Positions 15,032 to 22,724 of a DNA stretch of 39,427 nt are shown here, in pieces. The DNA is taken from IMG/VR virus record IMGVR_UViG_3300036790_000526, positions 1-39,427 of that record; one strand, written 5' to 3'. The position numbers and the translations under genes are program-made. Source of the stretch: a virus. The first letter of the stretch is position 1. The number at the start of each line of letters is the position of its first letter. Under the pieces are notes generated by a model, which ran no database searches, was not told where the DNA came from, and saw only the letters and a list, made by a program, of their open reading frames with translations.

Positions 15032-15253
15032 ATGGCTGTTAAGAGAAAAGCTTCCCCAGCTGTGAGTAGTTTTATTGACAAAGGCGCAGATGTGAAGACA
15101 ACAAAGGATAAAGAGTTTAAAAACATTTTAATCCGCATGCCAATCAGCGTATTAAGTGAATTAGATGCATGGGTTGAGAAAAAACCCTGGATTAACCGTA
15201 CACAATGGATTGTGGAAGCTATACATGAAAAATTAACCAATGAGTGGATATAA
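15032..15253 (+). CDS. Ribbon-helix-helix centromere-binding protein (ParG-like)
   Basis: 73 aa. The C-terminal half has the RHH pattern: a strand FKNILIRMP, helix SVLSELDAWVEKK, then NRTQWIVEAIHEKL. The N-terminal 30 residues are basic and flexible, as in ParG, where this part contacts ParF. It follows parA, so it should bind the TATATA sites and pair with ParA. Specific binding is inferred. Confidence 0.75.
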   Translation: MAVKRKASPAVSSFIDKGADVKTTKDKEFKNILIRMPISVLSELDAWVEKKPWINRTQWIVEAIHEKLTNEWI

Positions 15254-15254
15254 A

Positions 15255-15500
15255 ATGGATATTAAAAATTTACCGCCTTCACTGCAATTCATTTTTATGG
15301 CGATGATGAAGTCAGCAATAATTGTTAAAGAAATTGGAAAAGACAAGAGCTTTTTTATTGATTTTGCAGAAGAGATATGGAACTCAATGGAAATGTCTGA
15401 TTTCAACACATTGAAGGAAATAATTGAAGGAAAAATGAAAGACGACATTGAACCATATGTCGAGAAGTATATCAAATCTAGGAAGAGTAATGTCAGGTGA
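15255..15500 (+). CDS. Small protein after the partition pair, unknown
   Basis: 81 aa from ATG 15255 (or 86 aa from ATG 15240, which overlaps the RHH gene by 14 bases). Helical, with mixed charge; a methionine-rich hydrophobic stretch near the start (FIFMAMMKSAIIV) is borderline for membrane contact. Not recognised. Confidence 0.5.
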   Translation: MDIKNLPPSLQFIFMAMMKSAIIVKEIGKDKSFFIDFAEEIWNSMEMSDFNTLKEIIEGKMKDDIEPYVEKYIKSRKSNVR

Positions 15501-15837
15501 ATGTGATAAATGCGGTGAGCATACACTTGATTGTAGATGCGCAGGTAAGTGCTATAGCATATACTTACTTGCGCGTACGTGCGGTTCTGGATGTCCTTGC
15601 CGGTTTAATAAATACTACACTCATTTAAACCTATTGAGAAATAAGATGAAAAAAGATCTATTCGGTGGCATAGACCCTCCCGCAGAAATACCAGAGACAA
15701 AATATATTAATGTACGTGGACGTGAAGAACACGAGGCTATCATCAAAGATGCAGCCTGGTGCGAAGAACTAGGCTTAGATCAAGTGTACGAAACTCTCGT
15801 ATACTTGAAACGATGGGGAGAATGGTTAAGCAATTAA
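15490..15837 (+). CDS. Cys-rich putative zinc-binding protein
   Basis: 115 aa from the ATG inside the end of the previous ORF. The first 37 residues hold eight cysteines (CDKCGEHTLDCRCAGKC, then CGSGCPC), likely binding zinc. The rest is mixed. It overlaps the leftward island by 12 bases. Not recognised. Confidence 0.55.
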   Translation: MSGECDKCGEHTLDCRCAGKCYSIYLLARTCGSGCPCRFNKYYTHLNLLRNKMKKDLFGGIDPPAEIPETKYINVRGREEHEAIIKDAAWCEELGLDQVYETLVYLKRWGEWLSN

Positions 15838-16380
15838 GATTTTAGTTCCAGGCTTCTCCTTTTCTGGAGAACCTAGCAAATAATCACCACAATACACTTC
15901 ATTTTCTATCCAATTGCCAATATCATCCTTTTTGAAACCAAAATACTCAAGCTGTAGGTTTTCCCATCGCTTAATGTTTTGAACTTGTTCTGGGTTATAA
16001 AGACCTGGATTCATCAAAATATTCATCATTTGCGATCTGTGTGGTAATTCCCAACAGAAGTATACAGTCCCACCTGGATAGACATGGAAAACCATGCTAT
16101 CTTGCTCGGGATAAGGTCGGTACTTGGTGATTTTTCTAATGCGCACGAGTCCTCTCTTGAGCATCATGTCATATTTCTCATATATGGCTAGGTAGAAAGG
16201 CTTACCTGCCATTTCTTTTTCTCCCGCTTCGATTGCTTCGTTTATGTCTTTGACTAAATCTTTTTTGATTTCGTTACTAACATCCCCTATAACTACTCCA
16301 CGCTCACCATTTATCTGAGCATCTCTATAAATAGCACCAGCAGTTTTTCTTGTTGGGTCTATCAATGATTGATTGTCCAT
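15826..16380 (-). CDS. Leftward-island protein, unknown
   Basis: 184 aa, soluble, mixed alpha/beta, with RKITKYRPYPEQD and YPGGTVYFCWELPH strand regions and a helical middle. No signal or membrane segment is seen. It is second in a two-gene leftward operon, after the Cys-rich 91-aa gene. Not recognised. Confidence 0.6.
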   Translation of the reverse strand: MDNQSLIDPTRKTAGAIYRDAQINGERGVVIGDVSNEIKKDLVKDINEAIEAGEKEMAGKPFYLAIYEKYDMMLKRGLVRIRKITKYRPYPEQDSMVFHVYPGGTVYFCWELPHRSQMMNILMNPGLYNPEQVQNIKRWENLQLEYFGFKKDDIGNWIENEVYCGDYLLGSPEKEKPGTKILIA

Positions 16381-16397
16381 TATTTTTTCTCCCCTTT

Positions 16398-16673
16398 TTA
16401 ACCTACTTGTCTAGTCCAATGATTGTTTAACTGATGCTTGTGTCCCTTTTCCGCACATTCGCATGAGCAAAACACTGTTCGTTGGCGTTTTTTTAGGTTT
16501 TTTTTGTTGATGATTTCATTTCCGCAGGTCCGGCAATGGGTAGGATTTGACGTTCGCTTTTCAATCGTTTTTTCAATCTTTTGGCGATACATACACTTGT
16601 AACAAATATTTTCGCTTTTTATAAAATCTGTAACTAACATATCGATTTTACAACTATAGCAAATCAAATTCAC
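16398..16673 (-). CDS. Double zinc-ribbon protein, unknown
   Basis: About 91 aa. The start is uncertain: GTG 16673 has SD-like bases immediately next to it, and TTG 16667 has GAGG at better spacing. Two CxxC pairs occur near the start (CYSCK, then CYKC) and a second unit reads CRTCG, then FCSCECAEKGHKHQ, like the zinc ribbons of HNH-type proteins but without a catalytic core. First gene after a near-consensus promoter. Confidence 0.6.
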   Translation of the reverse strand: MNLICYSCKIDMLVTDFIKSENICYKCMYRQKIEKTIEKRTSNPTHCRTCGNEIINKKNLKKRQRTVFCSCECAEKGHKHQLNNHWTRQVG

Positions 16674-16688
16674 CTCACTTTTATTTGA

Positions 16689-16717
16689 CTTATATTATTT
16701 TTATTTTACAAAGTCAA
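16689..16717 (-). promoter_or_regulatory. Sigma70 promoter of the 16.7-15.8 kb leftward island
   Basis: On the minus strand TTGACT (16712-16717) and TATAAG (16689-16694) are 17 bases apart, each 5/6 consensus. It sits between two divergent blocks, just before the Cys-rich gene. Confidence 0.75.
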
Positions 16718-16800
16718 TTATAAGGCGTAGTGAAGATGGATAAGCCAACCATCACGGCGTAAATGTGGGTCTAGCCGACCACCAAACAAAGAGGAAATTC

Positions 16801-17565
16801 ATGACTGAGATTGATAACCAAAACAGCGCAATTCAAGAGGTAGCACCTCAGGTTGAAGACCAAGTCAATGAAGTGAAAGAGACACAACAAGTTCAAGAGC
16901 CGGTTACAAATCAGCACTTGAAGGCGATGCGTCTTAAGAATGCCGAGCTCGAAAGAGAACTGAAACAACTACGAGAGAATCAGATGCAAATTATGCAAGC
17001 GCAACTTGCAAATTCAGCATCTGTTCGTCAAGAGGTTGATGAGTTTGATAAAATCGGAGCAGAAGAGTTCATTCCTTTTGGTAAGGTGAAGGAACTAACT
17101 GAGAAGAATTCTCGGAAGGTCCTCAAAAATGCCGAAGAACTTGTAGATAAGGCTGTCGAAAGACGTCTTAAAAAAATGCAAGATGATCAATTTCTAGACC
17201 GCTTGAATCGTCAGTACTCAGATTTCTCCGAGATTGTCACTCCAGAAACTTTATCAATTTTGGAAGAAAAGGAACCTGAGTTAGCGGCGACGATTGCGGA
17301 CTTAAAAGACCCGTATAAAATCGGAGTTCAAAGCTATAAATACATTAAAGCGATGGGACTTTTTCAATCAGCAAAAGAGGTTAGGAGAGAGAAGGAAATA
17401 GACAAAGCAATTGCAAAGCAAGAGAAGGCGGTAACGTCTCCAATGGCTTTCGATAAGCGGCCTATTGCCCAAGCCTTCCAACTTACTGATGCTATGAAGA
17501 AAGACCTTTATCGTGAAATGCATGGATATGCCTCATTAGCTAGCTCGGTTCCCGAAATGACTTAA
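16801..17565 (+). CDS. Capsid scaffold protein (probable)
   Basis: 254 aa from ATG 16801, chosen because AGAGGAA lies before it. The protein is acidic at the start, then almost all coiled coil (about 45-85 LKAMRLKNAELERELKQL pattern and again 100-150), as in scaffolds that guide coat assembly and then leave. It directly precedes the coat gene, the usual place. A scaffold is preferred over a tail tape measure because of its size and position. Confidence 0.75.
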   Translation: MTEIDNQNSAIQEVAPQVEDQVNEVKETQQVQEPVTNQHLKAMRLKNAELERELKQLRENQMQIMQAQLANSASVRQEVDEFDKIGAEEFIPFGKVKELTEKNSRKVLKNAEELVDKAVERRLKKMQDDQFLDRLNRQYSDFSEIVTPETLSILEEKEPELAATIADLKDPYKIGVQSYKYIKAMGLFQSAKEVRREKEIDKAIAKQEKAVTSPMAFDKRPIAQAFQLTDAMKKDLYREMHGYASLASSVPEMT

Positions 17566-17586
17566 TAAGTCAAAGGGAACAACAAT

Positions 17587-18534
17587 ATGACAGTATCAAT
17601 CGCATCGTTGCCACCGCAAATTCAACAGCGGTACAACGCAAAATTGCTGTCAACTCCAGAGCACAACTTGATTCACCAGTTGTTTGCTACGCCAGTTGAG
17701 TTGCCAGACAATCAAGGGTTTATTGATCGTCAGTCACGTTATGACAGGTTAGACCTGTTTGAAGTGCCTCTCGATGATGGACAAAACAATCCTCCACCAC
17801 AACAGCTTAATCGCGTTGATGTCGATTGCCGTGTACGTGTCTATGCGACTTATATCGTATTGACTCGTCAGGTCACAATCACCAACGAAGATCCTATCCT
17901 CAATAGTGCTGCGGCCCGTTTAGGACAAAGTTTGAGAGAAACTCAGGACGCCCTCCAAAGAGACAATTTGGAAAGTTCTGCAAGTTTAATCAACTGCGTA
18001 GGGGGTTCTAATGGTGATATTCCTACTGAGATGACTATCTCAGACGTAGATGACGTATTCACAGTGCTCCAGAACAACTCTGGCGAGTATATTACTAACA
18101 TCGTGGAAGCGGAATTGCGTTTTGGAACATCACCGATTGGTGACGCCTACGGATGCATGTTGACCACTAGAATGATTCCAGTGCTTTACAACATGACCGG
18201 ATTCATCAAGAAATTCCAATATCCGAACATCTCGCAAACGTTGAGCGTCGAGATCGGTGGAGCAAACAACGTACGCTTCTTTGCTTCTGAGCAAGGTTCT
18301 GTCACTCCAAATGCTTCTATGCTTGGAAACGACATTGCTAACTGCTTCGTTGCAGCTAAAGAGGCTTACAAAGTTGTGTGGCAAGCAGGTGGTAAAGCTC
18401 GCTTTATTTATCTGCCTCCTGGTTATAACAACGACCCATGTATGCTCCGTCATACAGCAGGTTGCTCGTTCTACCAAGGGCAATGCATCACTAATGACCT
18501 CTGGATCCAAAATTTACGTTCAACAGGTATTTAA
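17587..18534 (+). CDS. Major capsid protein, N4-gp56 family type
   Basis: 315 aa. The sequence follows the HK97-fold coat family typified by N4 gp56: an N-terminal arm, the RQVTITNEDPILNSAAARLGQSLRE region (about 93-117) before a long helix, and strands in the C-terminal half. It follows the scaffold and has AAGGGA before its ATG. The GroES-like protein may help its folding. It is shorter than N4 gp56 (about 400 aa). Confidence 0.8.
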   Translation: MTVSIASLPPQIQQRYNAKLLSTPEHNLIHQLFATPVELPDNQGFIDRQSRYDRLDLFEVPLDDGQNNPPPQQLNRVDVDCRVRVYATYIVLTRQVTITNEDPILNSAAARLGQSLRETQDALQRDNLESSASLINCVGGSNGDIPTEMTISDVDDVFTVLQNNSGEYITNIVEAELRFGTSPIGDAYGCMLTTRMIPVLYNMTGFIKKFQYPNISQTLSVEIGGANNVRFFASEQGSVTPNASMLGNDIANCFVAAKEAYKVVWQAGGKARFIYLPPGYNNDPCMLRHTAGCSFYQGQCITNDLWIQNLRSTGI

Positions 18535-18545
18535 GGAGGTCTTAT

Positions 18546-19634
18546 ATGTTGCCATTTTCTTTTATTGGGTCTTGGACCTACACAAACGCAGCTACTCCAG
18601 TAGCTCAGAATATTCCTATGACTGCAAAACCTGATTGGGTTTTCGTTAAGGATTTGACCAACTGGGGAGCACAAACCACAGCAGCCAATCCTGTCTATTC
18701 CGAATGGTTTAGCTCGATGGCTCAAGGTTCCTACTTGGCTATGGGGCAACCAAGCTCCACTGGTTCAGGTGTCGCTCTTTATGCTTCTCAAGGCACATCT
18801 GGCGGCTTTACTTTCATTGACCAAGCTAATCCTCCAACTTTCACAAGAGTTGCTGTGACTACCGTCAATGGAACTACTTTTGTTGTAGCCACTGCAAACA
18901 CAGCTGGTCTATCTGTAGGCGATCTTGTTCGTTTGATCAATATCACCGGCGGACAACAAATTAGTGGTTCAAACCTTTATCAAATCACAGCTATTACAAC
19001 TAACACAAGCATCACGCTTGGTTATGCTGCATCAGCTGCGAGTGCGGGTCTTGTTGTAGCTAACGCCACAACTGGGTTCTATCAAAAGGTTTATCCAAGC
19101 CAGTTTCTGCCTAACACATTGCCAGTTGCCTACATTACTCAAGCAACTCAAGCGGTCGTGTACTTCTTCAGACAGAATCCATACACACCAGGAGAACTTG
19201 TAGATTTCCAAATCCCAACGCCTTACGGAATGACTCAATTGAGCAATCTGACAGGTAAATCGGGAAGCGGTCCATTTACAAACAATCCAGCTGGTGCGGC
19301 TAGGGTGTTGAGTGTCACTAACTCCGCAACTGTTTCTTCTATCACCATAGATGTAGACACAACCGGATTTACTGCATTCCAATTCCCAACATCTGCGGCT
19401 TTCGCAGGTGGGCCATCTCCAGCAATTTGTATGCCGGCTGGTTCAGGTGTTGTTCCTCTTAACGGAAGTGCAACAATTCCTGCATCACCTCCAGGAACAA
19501 ACCTAGCTGATGCATTCGACAATAGATCGCAATACATCATGAATATAGGTCTTTCTGCTGTAGGGGTAGCGAGCGCCAACATGCAAGTGTTTGCGTTTAA
19601 AGCTGATTTCGTCAACGGAATCACTAATGCGTAA
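18546..19634 (+). CDS. Virion protein with FCCH-like and PAGSG/DAFDNR modules
   Basis: 362 aa, beta-rich, with a perfect AAGGAGG ribosome site, so probably abundant. Placement directly after the coat suggests a decoration or cement protein. Residues about 90-170 (VNGTTFVVATANTAGLSVG, then NLYQITAITTNTSITLG) form an FCCH-like module. The C-terminal third (IPTPYGMTQLSNLTG, then CMPAGSGVVP and DAFDNRSQY) is paralogous to the 20051 ORF. Function is inferred from position. Confidence 0.65.
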   Translation: MLPFSFIGSWTYTNAATPVAQNIPMTAKPDWVFVKDLTNWGAQTTAANPVYSEWFSSMAQGSYLAMGQPSSTGSGVALYASQGTSGGFTFIDQANPPTFTRVAVTTVNGTTFVVATANTAGLSVGDLVRLINITGGQQISGSNLYQITAITTNTSITLGYAASAASAGLVVANATTGFYQKVYPSQFLPNTLPVAYITQATQAVVYFFRQNPYTPGELVDFQIPTPYGMTQLSNLTGKSGSGPFTNNPAGAARVLSVTNSATVSSITIDVDTTGFTAFQFPTSAAFAGGPSPAICMPAGSGVVPLNGSATIPASPPGTNLADAFDNRSQYIMNIGLSAVGVASANMQVFAFKADFVNGITNA

Positions 19635-19640
19635 CCAAAT

Positions 19641-19668
19641 GGAGGGGGAATTTTTGTCCCCCTCCTTT
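19641..19668 (+). terminator. Terminator after the coat operon
   Basis: An 8-bp perfect GC-rich stem GGAGGGGG/CCCCCTCC with a 9-base loop is followed by TTTAATT. It lies just after the 362-aa virion protein and would limit read-through into the tail genes. Confidence 0.75.
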
Positions 19669-19688
19669 AATTAAAGGATTAACTATTT

Positions 19689-20051
19689 ATGGAAGTTAGA
19701 GAATTAAATAAGAAGTCACAGAAGACGATGCCTGCTCAGGAGAGAGACGAACTCGTGAAAAAGATGCGCAGAGAAGATGATAAGATTGTCTCTGGCATGT
19801 TTGAGTTTTTGGATGCTCAAGGCGGATGGTTTGAGTTTGCCTATAGAAAGTATCCAGGTGAACCCATTCAAATGATTAAGATGATTCACGGAGAGATTTG
19901 CGATCTTCCCATGGGACTTATTAAGCATTTGAATAATACAAAGAAAAAAGTCAGACGCTATTCGATGGAATTGCCAGCAGGTGGGCAACGACCACCTCGC
20001 AGTTATGAGACTATTTCAAGATTGAGATTTACCCCAACGAATGTATTGTAA
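19689..20051 (+). CDS. Conserved-looking small virion-region protein
   Basis: 120 aa, basic, with a helical N-terminus (KMRREDDKIVSGMFEFLDAQG) and an aromatic-rich middle containing AYRKYPGEPI. No family recognised with certainty; the place between coat and adaptor suggests a head-completion or connector accessory protein. Overlaps the next gene by one base. Confidence 0.55.
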   Translation: MEVRELNKKSQKTMPAQERDELVKKMRREDDKIVSGMFEFLDAQGGWFEFAYRKYPGEPIQMIKMIHGEICDLPMGLIKHLNNTKKKVRRYSMELPAGGQRPPRSYETISRLRFTPTNVL

Positions 20052-20455
20052 TGTCGAATTCCAGTCCAAATGTTGTACCAGGCGGGGCCAGTAATTATGG
20101 ACCTCCTTTTGGGGCAGATTTTATCCCGAATTTGCAATACATCACGAATATTACTCAGTCTTTTCCAGCTATTGTTACTTTCGAAAGCGATCATAATTTT
20201 ACAGTTGCGGAATGGATCAGCTTTAGGGTTCCCCCTCCTAATGGCATGATTCAACTTAATAATCAAAAAGCAAAAATAATCTCCATTACGCCGACGACTG
20301 TAACAATAGCACTAGACACAACTAATTTTTATCCGTTTATATCTATAGAAGACCCACAAATTCCTTGCGTAGCAGTTCCGGCAGGTTCGGGAATCATACA
20401 GGGAACAACGACGGTCACTTTAGAAGATGCTTTTGATAATAGGCCGGTGACTTAG
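20051..20455 (+). CDS. Paralog of the C-terminal module of the 362-aa protein
   Basis: 134 aa, beta-rich. Shared steps are FRVPPPNGMIQLNN (vs IPTPYGMTQLSN), IALDTTNF (vs IDVDTTGF), VPAGSGII (vs MPAGSGVV) and LEDAFDNR (vs LADAFDNR) in the same order. It probably adopts the same fold and a virion role. No good ribosome site is visible; the start shares a base with the previous stop. Confidence 0.65.
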   Translation: MSNSSPNVVPGGASNYGPPFGADFIPNLQYITNITQSFPAIVTFESDHNFTVAEWISFRVPPPNGMIQLNNQKAKIISITPTTVTIALDTTNFYPFISIEDPQIPCVAVPAGSGIIQGTTTVTLEDAFDNRPVT

Positions 20456-21823
20456 ATGACTACTTTTGTACCCACATATCCTTTATATCCAACTCTTGCA
20501 AACGCCGTCACTAAAACGCGAAAACTCACGGGCTCCAGCAATTCCTTTCAGGTAACGGATTCTTATATTGTGCAGCAAATGCATAGTTTTTATTCTTATG
20601 ATTTGCCAGCAAAATTTAGATCTTTAAAATTAAAAGACATTTATACTTTTACTACTAATATTGGACAAGATGTTTATCCATTTAATAGTGAATTATATAT
20701 TACAGTTAACCAACCTTGTTTTTGTGCTAAAAGAGAGATTAAACTATTTAATAATCCTTGGAGCTTTTATGCAGCAAATTTCAACTGGCAACAATTTACT
20801 ATTTTCGCTACAGGCGATGGAACAACAGGTTCTCGAACTGAGGCCATATCAAATATCACGAATGCGACTAATGCTGTTGTAACATCTGCAAATCACGGAC
20901 TTATCTCTGGCATCACCGTTATCATCAATAATGTTGGTGGAATGACTGAAGTCAATGGAAATTCCTACATAATTACGGTCATAGATGCCAATAGCTTCTT
21001 TTTAAACGTTAATTCGACTGCCTTCGGCTTTTACACATCAGGAGGCTCTTGGTATTCCTCACCATACAATGGCTTCACCACGGCCTTCCCATTCATTGCA
21101 AGTGTCAACAATGACCCTGGAACTCTTTCCAATCGCAATCTTTTCTTTCCTCAAAGTAGAGTTCAAAACATTCTTATCACAGCGAATGTTGTGGGTGCTA
21201 ATGGAATAGGTCAGACTCAGAACGTTACAGATGACGGTCAAGGAAATCTCATTCAAATCTTCCAGACTTCCAATAATGGGAATCAAGAATATGGATGGAC
21301 TTACTATAGACAGTATGCGTCTTCAACTCCTACACAACCAGGAAATGCCACAATTAATTATCAAACTGGAGAGATCACAGGATTGACATTTGCCGAATCT
21401 ATTCCTGCCGGTACTCCAATTCAAATTCAATACAATCCTAAACAATTCTCTATTCCTCTCGCAATCATGTTTTTTCAGAACCAGTTCACGCTTTGCCCAA
21501 CGCCTGATGCAGGTTACACTATAGAGCTCACATGTTATCGTCAGCCAATACAGGCATTATTAGCATCAGATATGTCTGGTAACCCAGAGCTTTCGGAATG
21601 GTGGGAGATTTTATCTGTAGGAGCCGCTAAGAAGATTTTTGAAGAAAGGCTAGATTCTGATGGGGTTATATTTATCGATAAGATGCTTAAAGAGAGATAC
21701 GACATCATTGAGACAAGAACCTATGCCCAGATAGGACAAGAAAGAATTGCAACGATTTATACCGATCAACTCACAGAAAATTACGGAAATAATGGTCAAA
21801 TGTCAAGTTTTGGGTCTTTATGA
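20456..21823 (+). CDS. Head-tail adaptor-like protein with an inserted FCCH module
   Basis: 455 aa. The start (LANAVTKTRKLTGSSNSFQVTD, then VQQMHSFYSYDLPAKF) and the helical end (SEWWEILSVGAAKKIFEERLD) have the plan of podovirus portal-to-tail adaptors (P22 gp4, T7 gp11 classes). The middle is expanded by an FCCH-like module at about 135-205 (HGLISGITVIINNVGGMTEV, then TVIDANSFFLNV). This is longer than usual adaptors. Identity is moderate because primary sequence is divergent. Confidence 0.6.
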   Translation: MTTFVPTYPLYPTLANAVTKTRKLTGSSNSFQVTDSYIVQQMHSFYSYDLPAKFRSLKLKDIYTFTTNIGQDVYPFNSELYITVNQPCFCAKREIKLFNNPWSFYAANFNWQQFTIFATGDGTTGSRTEAISNITNATNAVVTSANHGLISGITVIINNVGGMTEVNGNSYIITVIDANSFFLNVNSTAFGFYTSGGSWYSSPYNGFTTAFPFIASVNNDPGTLSNRNLFFPQSRVQNILITANVVGANGIGQTQNVTDDGQGNLIQIFQTSNNGNQEYGWTYYRQYASSTPTQPGNATINYQTGEITGLTFAESIPAGTPIQIQYNPKQFSIPLAIMFFQNQFTLCPTPDAGYTIELTCYRQPIQALLASDMSGNPELSEWWEILSVGAAKKIFEERLDSDGVIFIDKMLKERYDIIETRTYAQIGQERIATIYTDQLTENYGNNGQMSSFGSL

Positions 21824-21954
21824 AGAACAAGAAACAAGAGAGTAAATCTCAAAAGCTTCCCGAGATTAATAAAAAAAAGAAGCTTAAATCTTTGCCAAAT
21901 AAACCTATTCCTATGGGTGGTGGTCCATTTGTGGGAAGACATACTACAGGATAA
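21820..21954 (+). CDS. 44-aa basic peptide gene
   Basis: Begins at an ATGA overlap with the adaptor gene. Very Lys-rich for 27 residues, then a Gly-rich end (PMGGGPFVGRHTTG). Too short for standard gene calling. Similar short basic ORFs at 21960 and 37333 hint at a class of small basic proteins, role unknown. Confidence 0.5.
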   Translation: MKNKKQESKSQKLPEINKKKKLKSLPNKPIPMGGGPFVGRHTTG

Positions 21955-21959
21955 TTGAT

Positions 21960-22097
21960 ATGGCCGTCATTAAGGGAAAAGAAAAGAAATTAAACAAACC
22001 TCTTTCTCCAGCGAATGCAAAGTTGAGTAAAGAGTCCAAGAAGAAGCTCCGCAGACCTCAAGATTGTCAACCCATTCCAACCGTTTGTGTAAGTTAA
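21960..22097 (+). CDS. 45-aa basic peptide gene
   Basis: The frame starts 5 bases after the previous stop and ends 15 bases before the fibre gene, filling the gap exactly. Lys-rich with a Cys-containing, Pro-rich end (QPIPTVCVS). No ribosome site stands out. Role unknown. Confidence 0.45.
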   Translation: MAVIKGKEKKLNKPLSPANAKLSKESKKKLRRPQDCQPIPTVCVS

Positions 22098-22112
22098 GGG
22101 AGAATGAAATAA

Positions 22113-22724
22113 ATGCCTATTCCAACATACACCCAAGGATATCCACCGGATGGTTCTTCTCTTGGTCAGACAAAGTCTACGATACGAAACAATCTTGATG
22201 GGACTTTTCAGACACTCAATGTCGACCATGTGAATAACAACGGTCAACCAGGATCTCAGCCTCCTGGATATCATACCATCATCCATCAAGTTCCTCAATC
22301 TTCGGTTTCAACGGTTGCTAATTACAATCAAGTGTTTTCAGGTGTTCCTGGAACTTTGATCGTTAATGGAGTTACAACGCCTACTATTCCACCAGGTGGT
22401 GATCAACAACTCTATTCCTTAACTGGTGCTGGTAGTTTGTCTCAATTGACGGGGCGTCTGGCAAGTGCCAATGGCTATTGTTGGTGTGGAGGAATGCTAT
22501 TTCAATGGGGAGTTACTACGGCTTCTACAGGAAATATCAACGTCGTCTTTCCCGTTGCATTTCCTAATAATGTCTTCAATGTTCAAGCCACACCTTTAAG
22601 AACTTTGGGAACCTTTACTACTAACTTTTCAGTGACCAGCTTAGTGAATTCTGGATTTACAATTAATAATGCCAACAGTTCAACCACTTCATTGGCTTAC
22701 TACTGGTTTGCCATAGGTAATTAG
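22113..22724 (+). CDS. Fibre-like protein with gp53-type C-terminal domain
   Basis: 203 aa. The N-terminal part (YPPDGSSLGQTKSTIRNNLDGTFQ pattern in part) matches a short N-terminal anchor common in phage fibres and the C-terminal 100 residues fit the gp53-like fibre end domain: GGMLFQWGV, INVVFPVAFPNNVFNVQ, then GFTINN and YYWFAIGN. That domain caps trimeric fibres that touch the host. The size makes it a short fibre or needle rather than a full tailspike. Trimerisation is inferred. Confidence 0.65.
   Translation: MPIPTYTQGYPPDGSSLGQTKSTIRNNLDGTFQTLNVDHVNNNGQPGSQPPGYHTIIHQVPQSSVSTVANYNQVFSGVPGTLIVNGVTTPTIPPGGDQQLYSLTGAGSLSQLTGRLASANGYCWCGGMLFQWGVTTASTGNINVVFPVAFPNNVFNVQATPLRTLGTFTTNFSVTSLVNSGFTINNANSSTTSLAYYWFAIGN

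Noticed and set aside
18130-18510. 126-aa ORF antisense to the coat gene
   Set aside because: Cys/His-rich by chance from coat codons; no ribosome site; fully covered by the coat gene.
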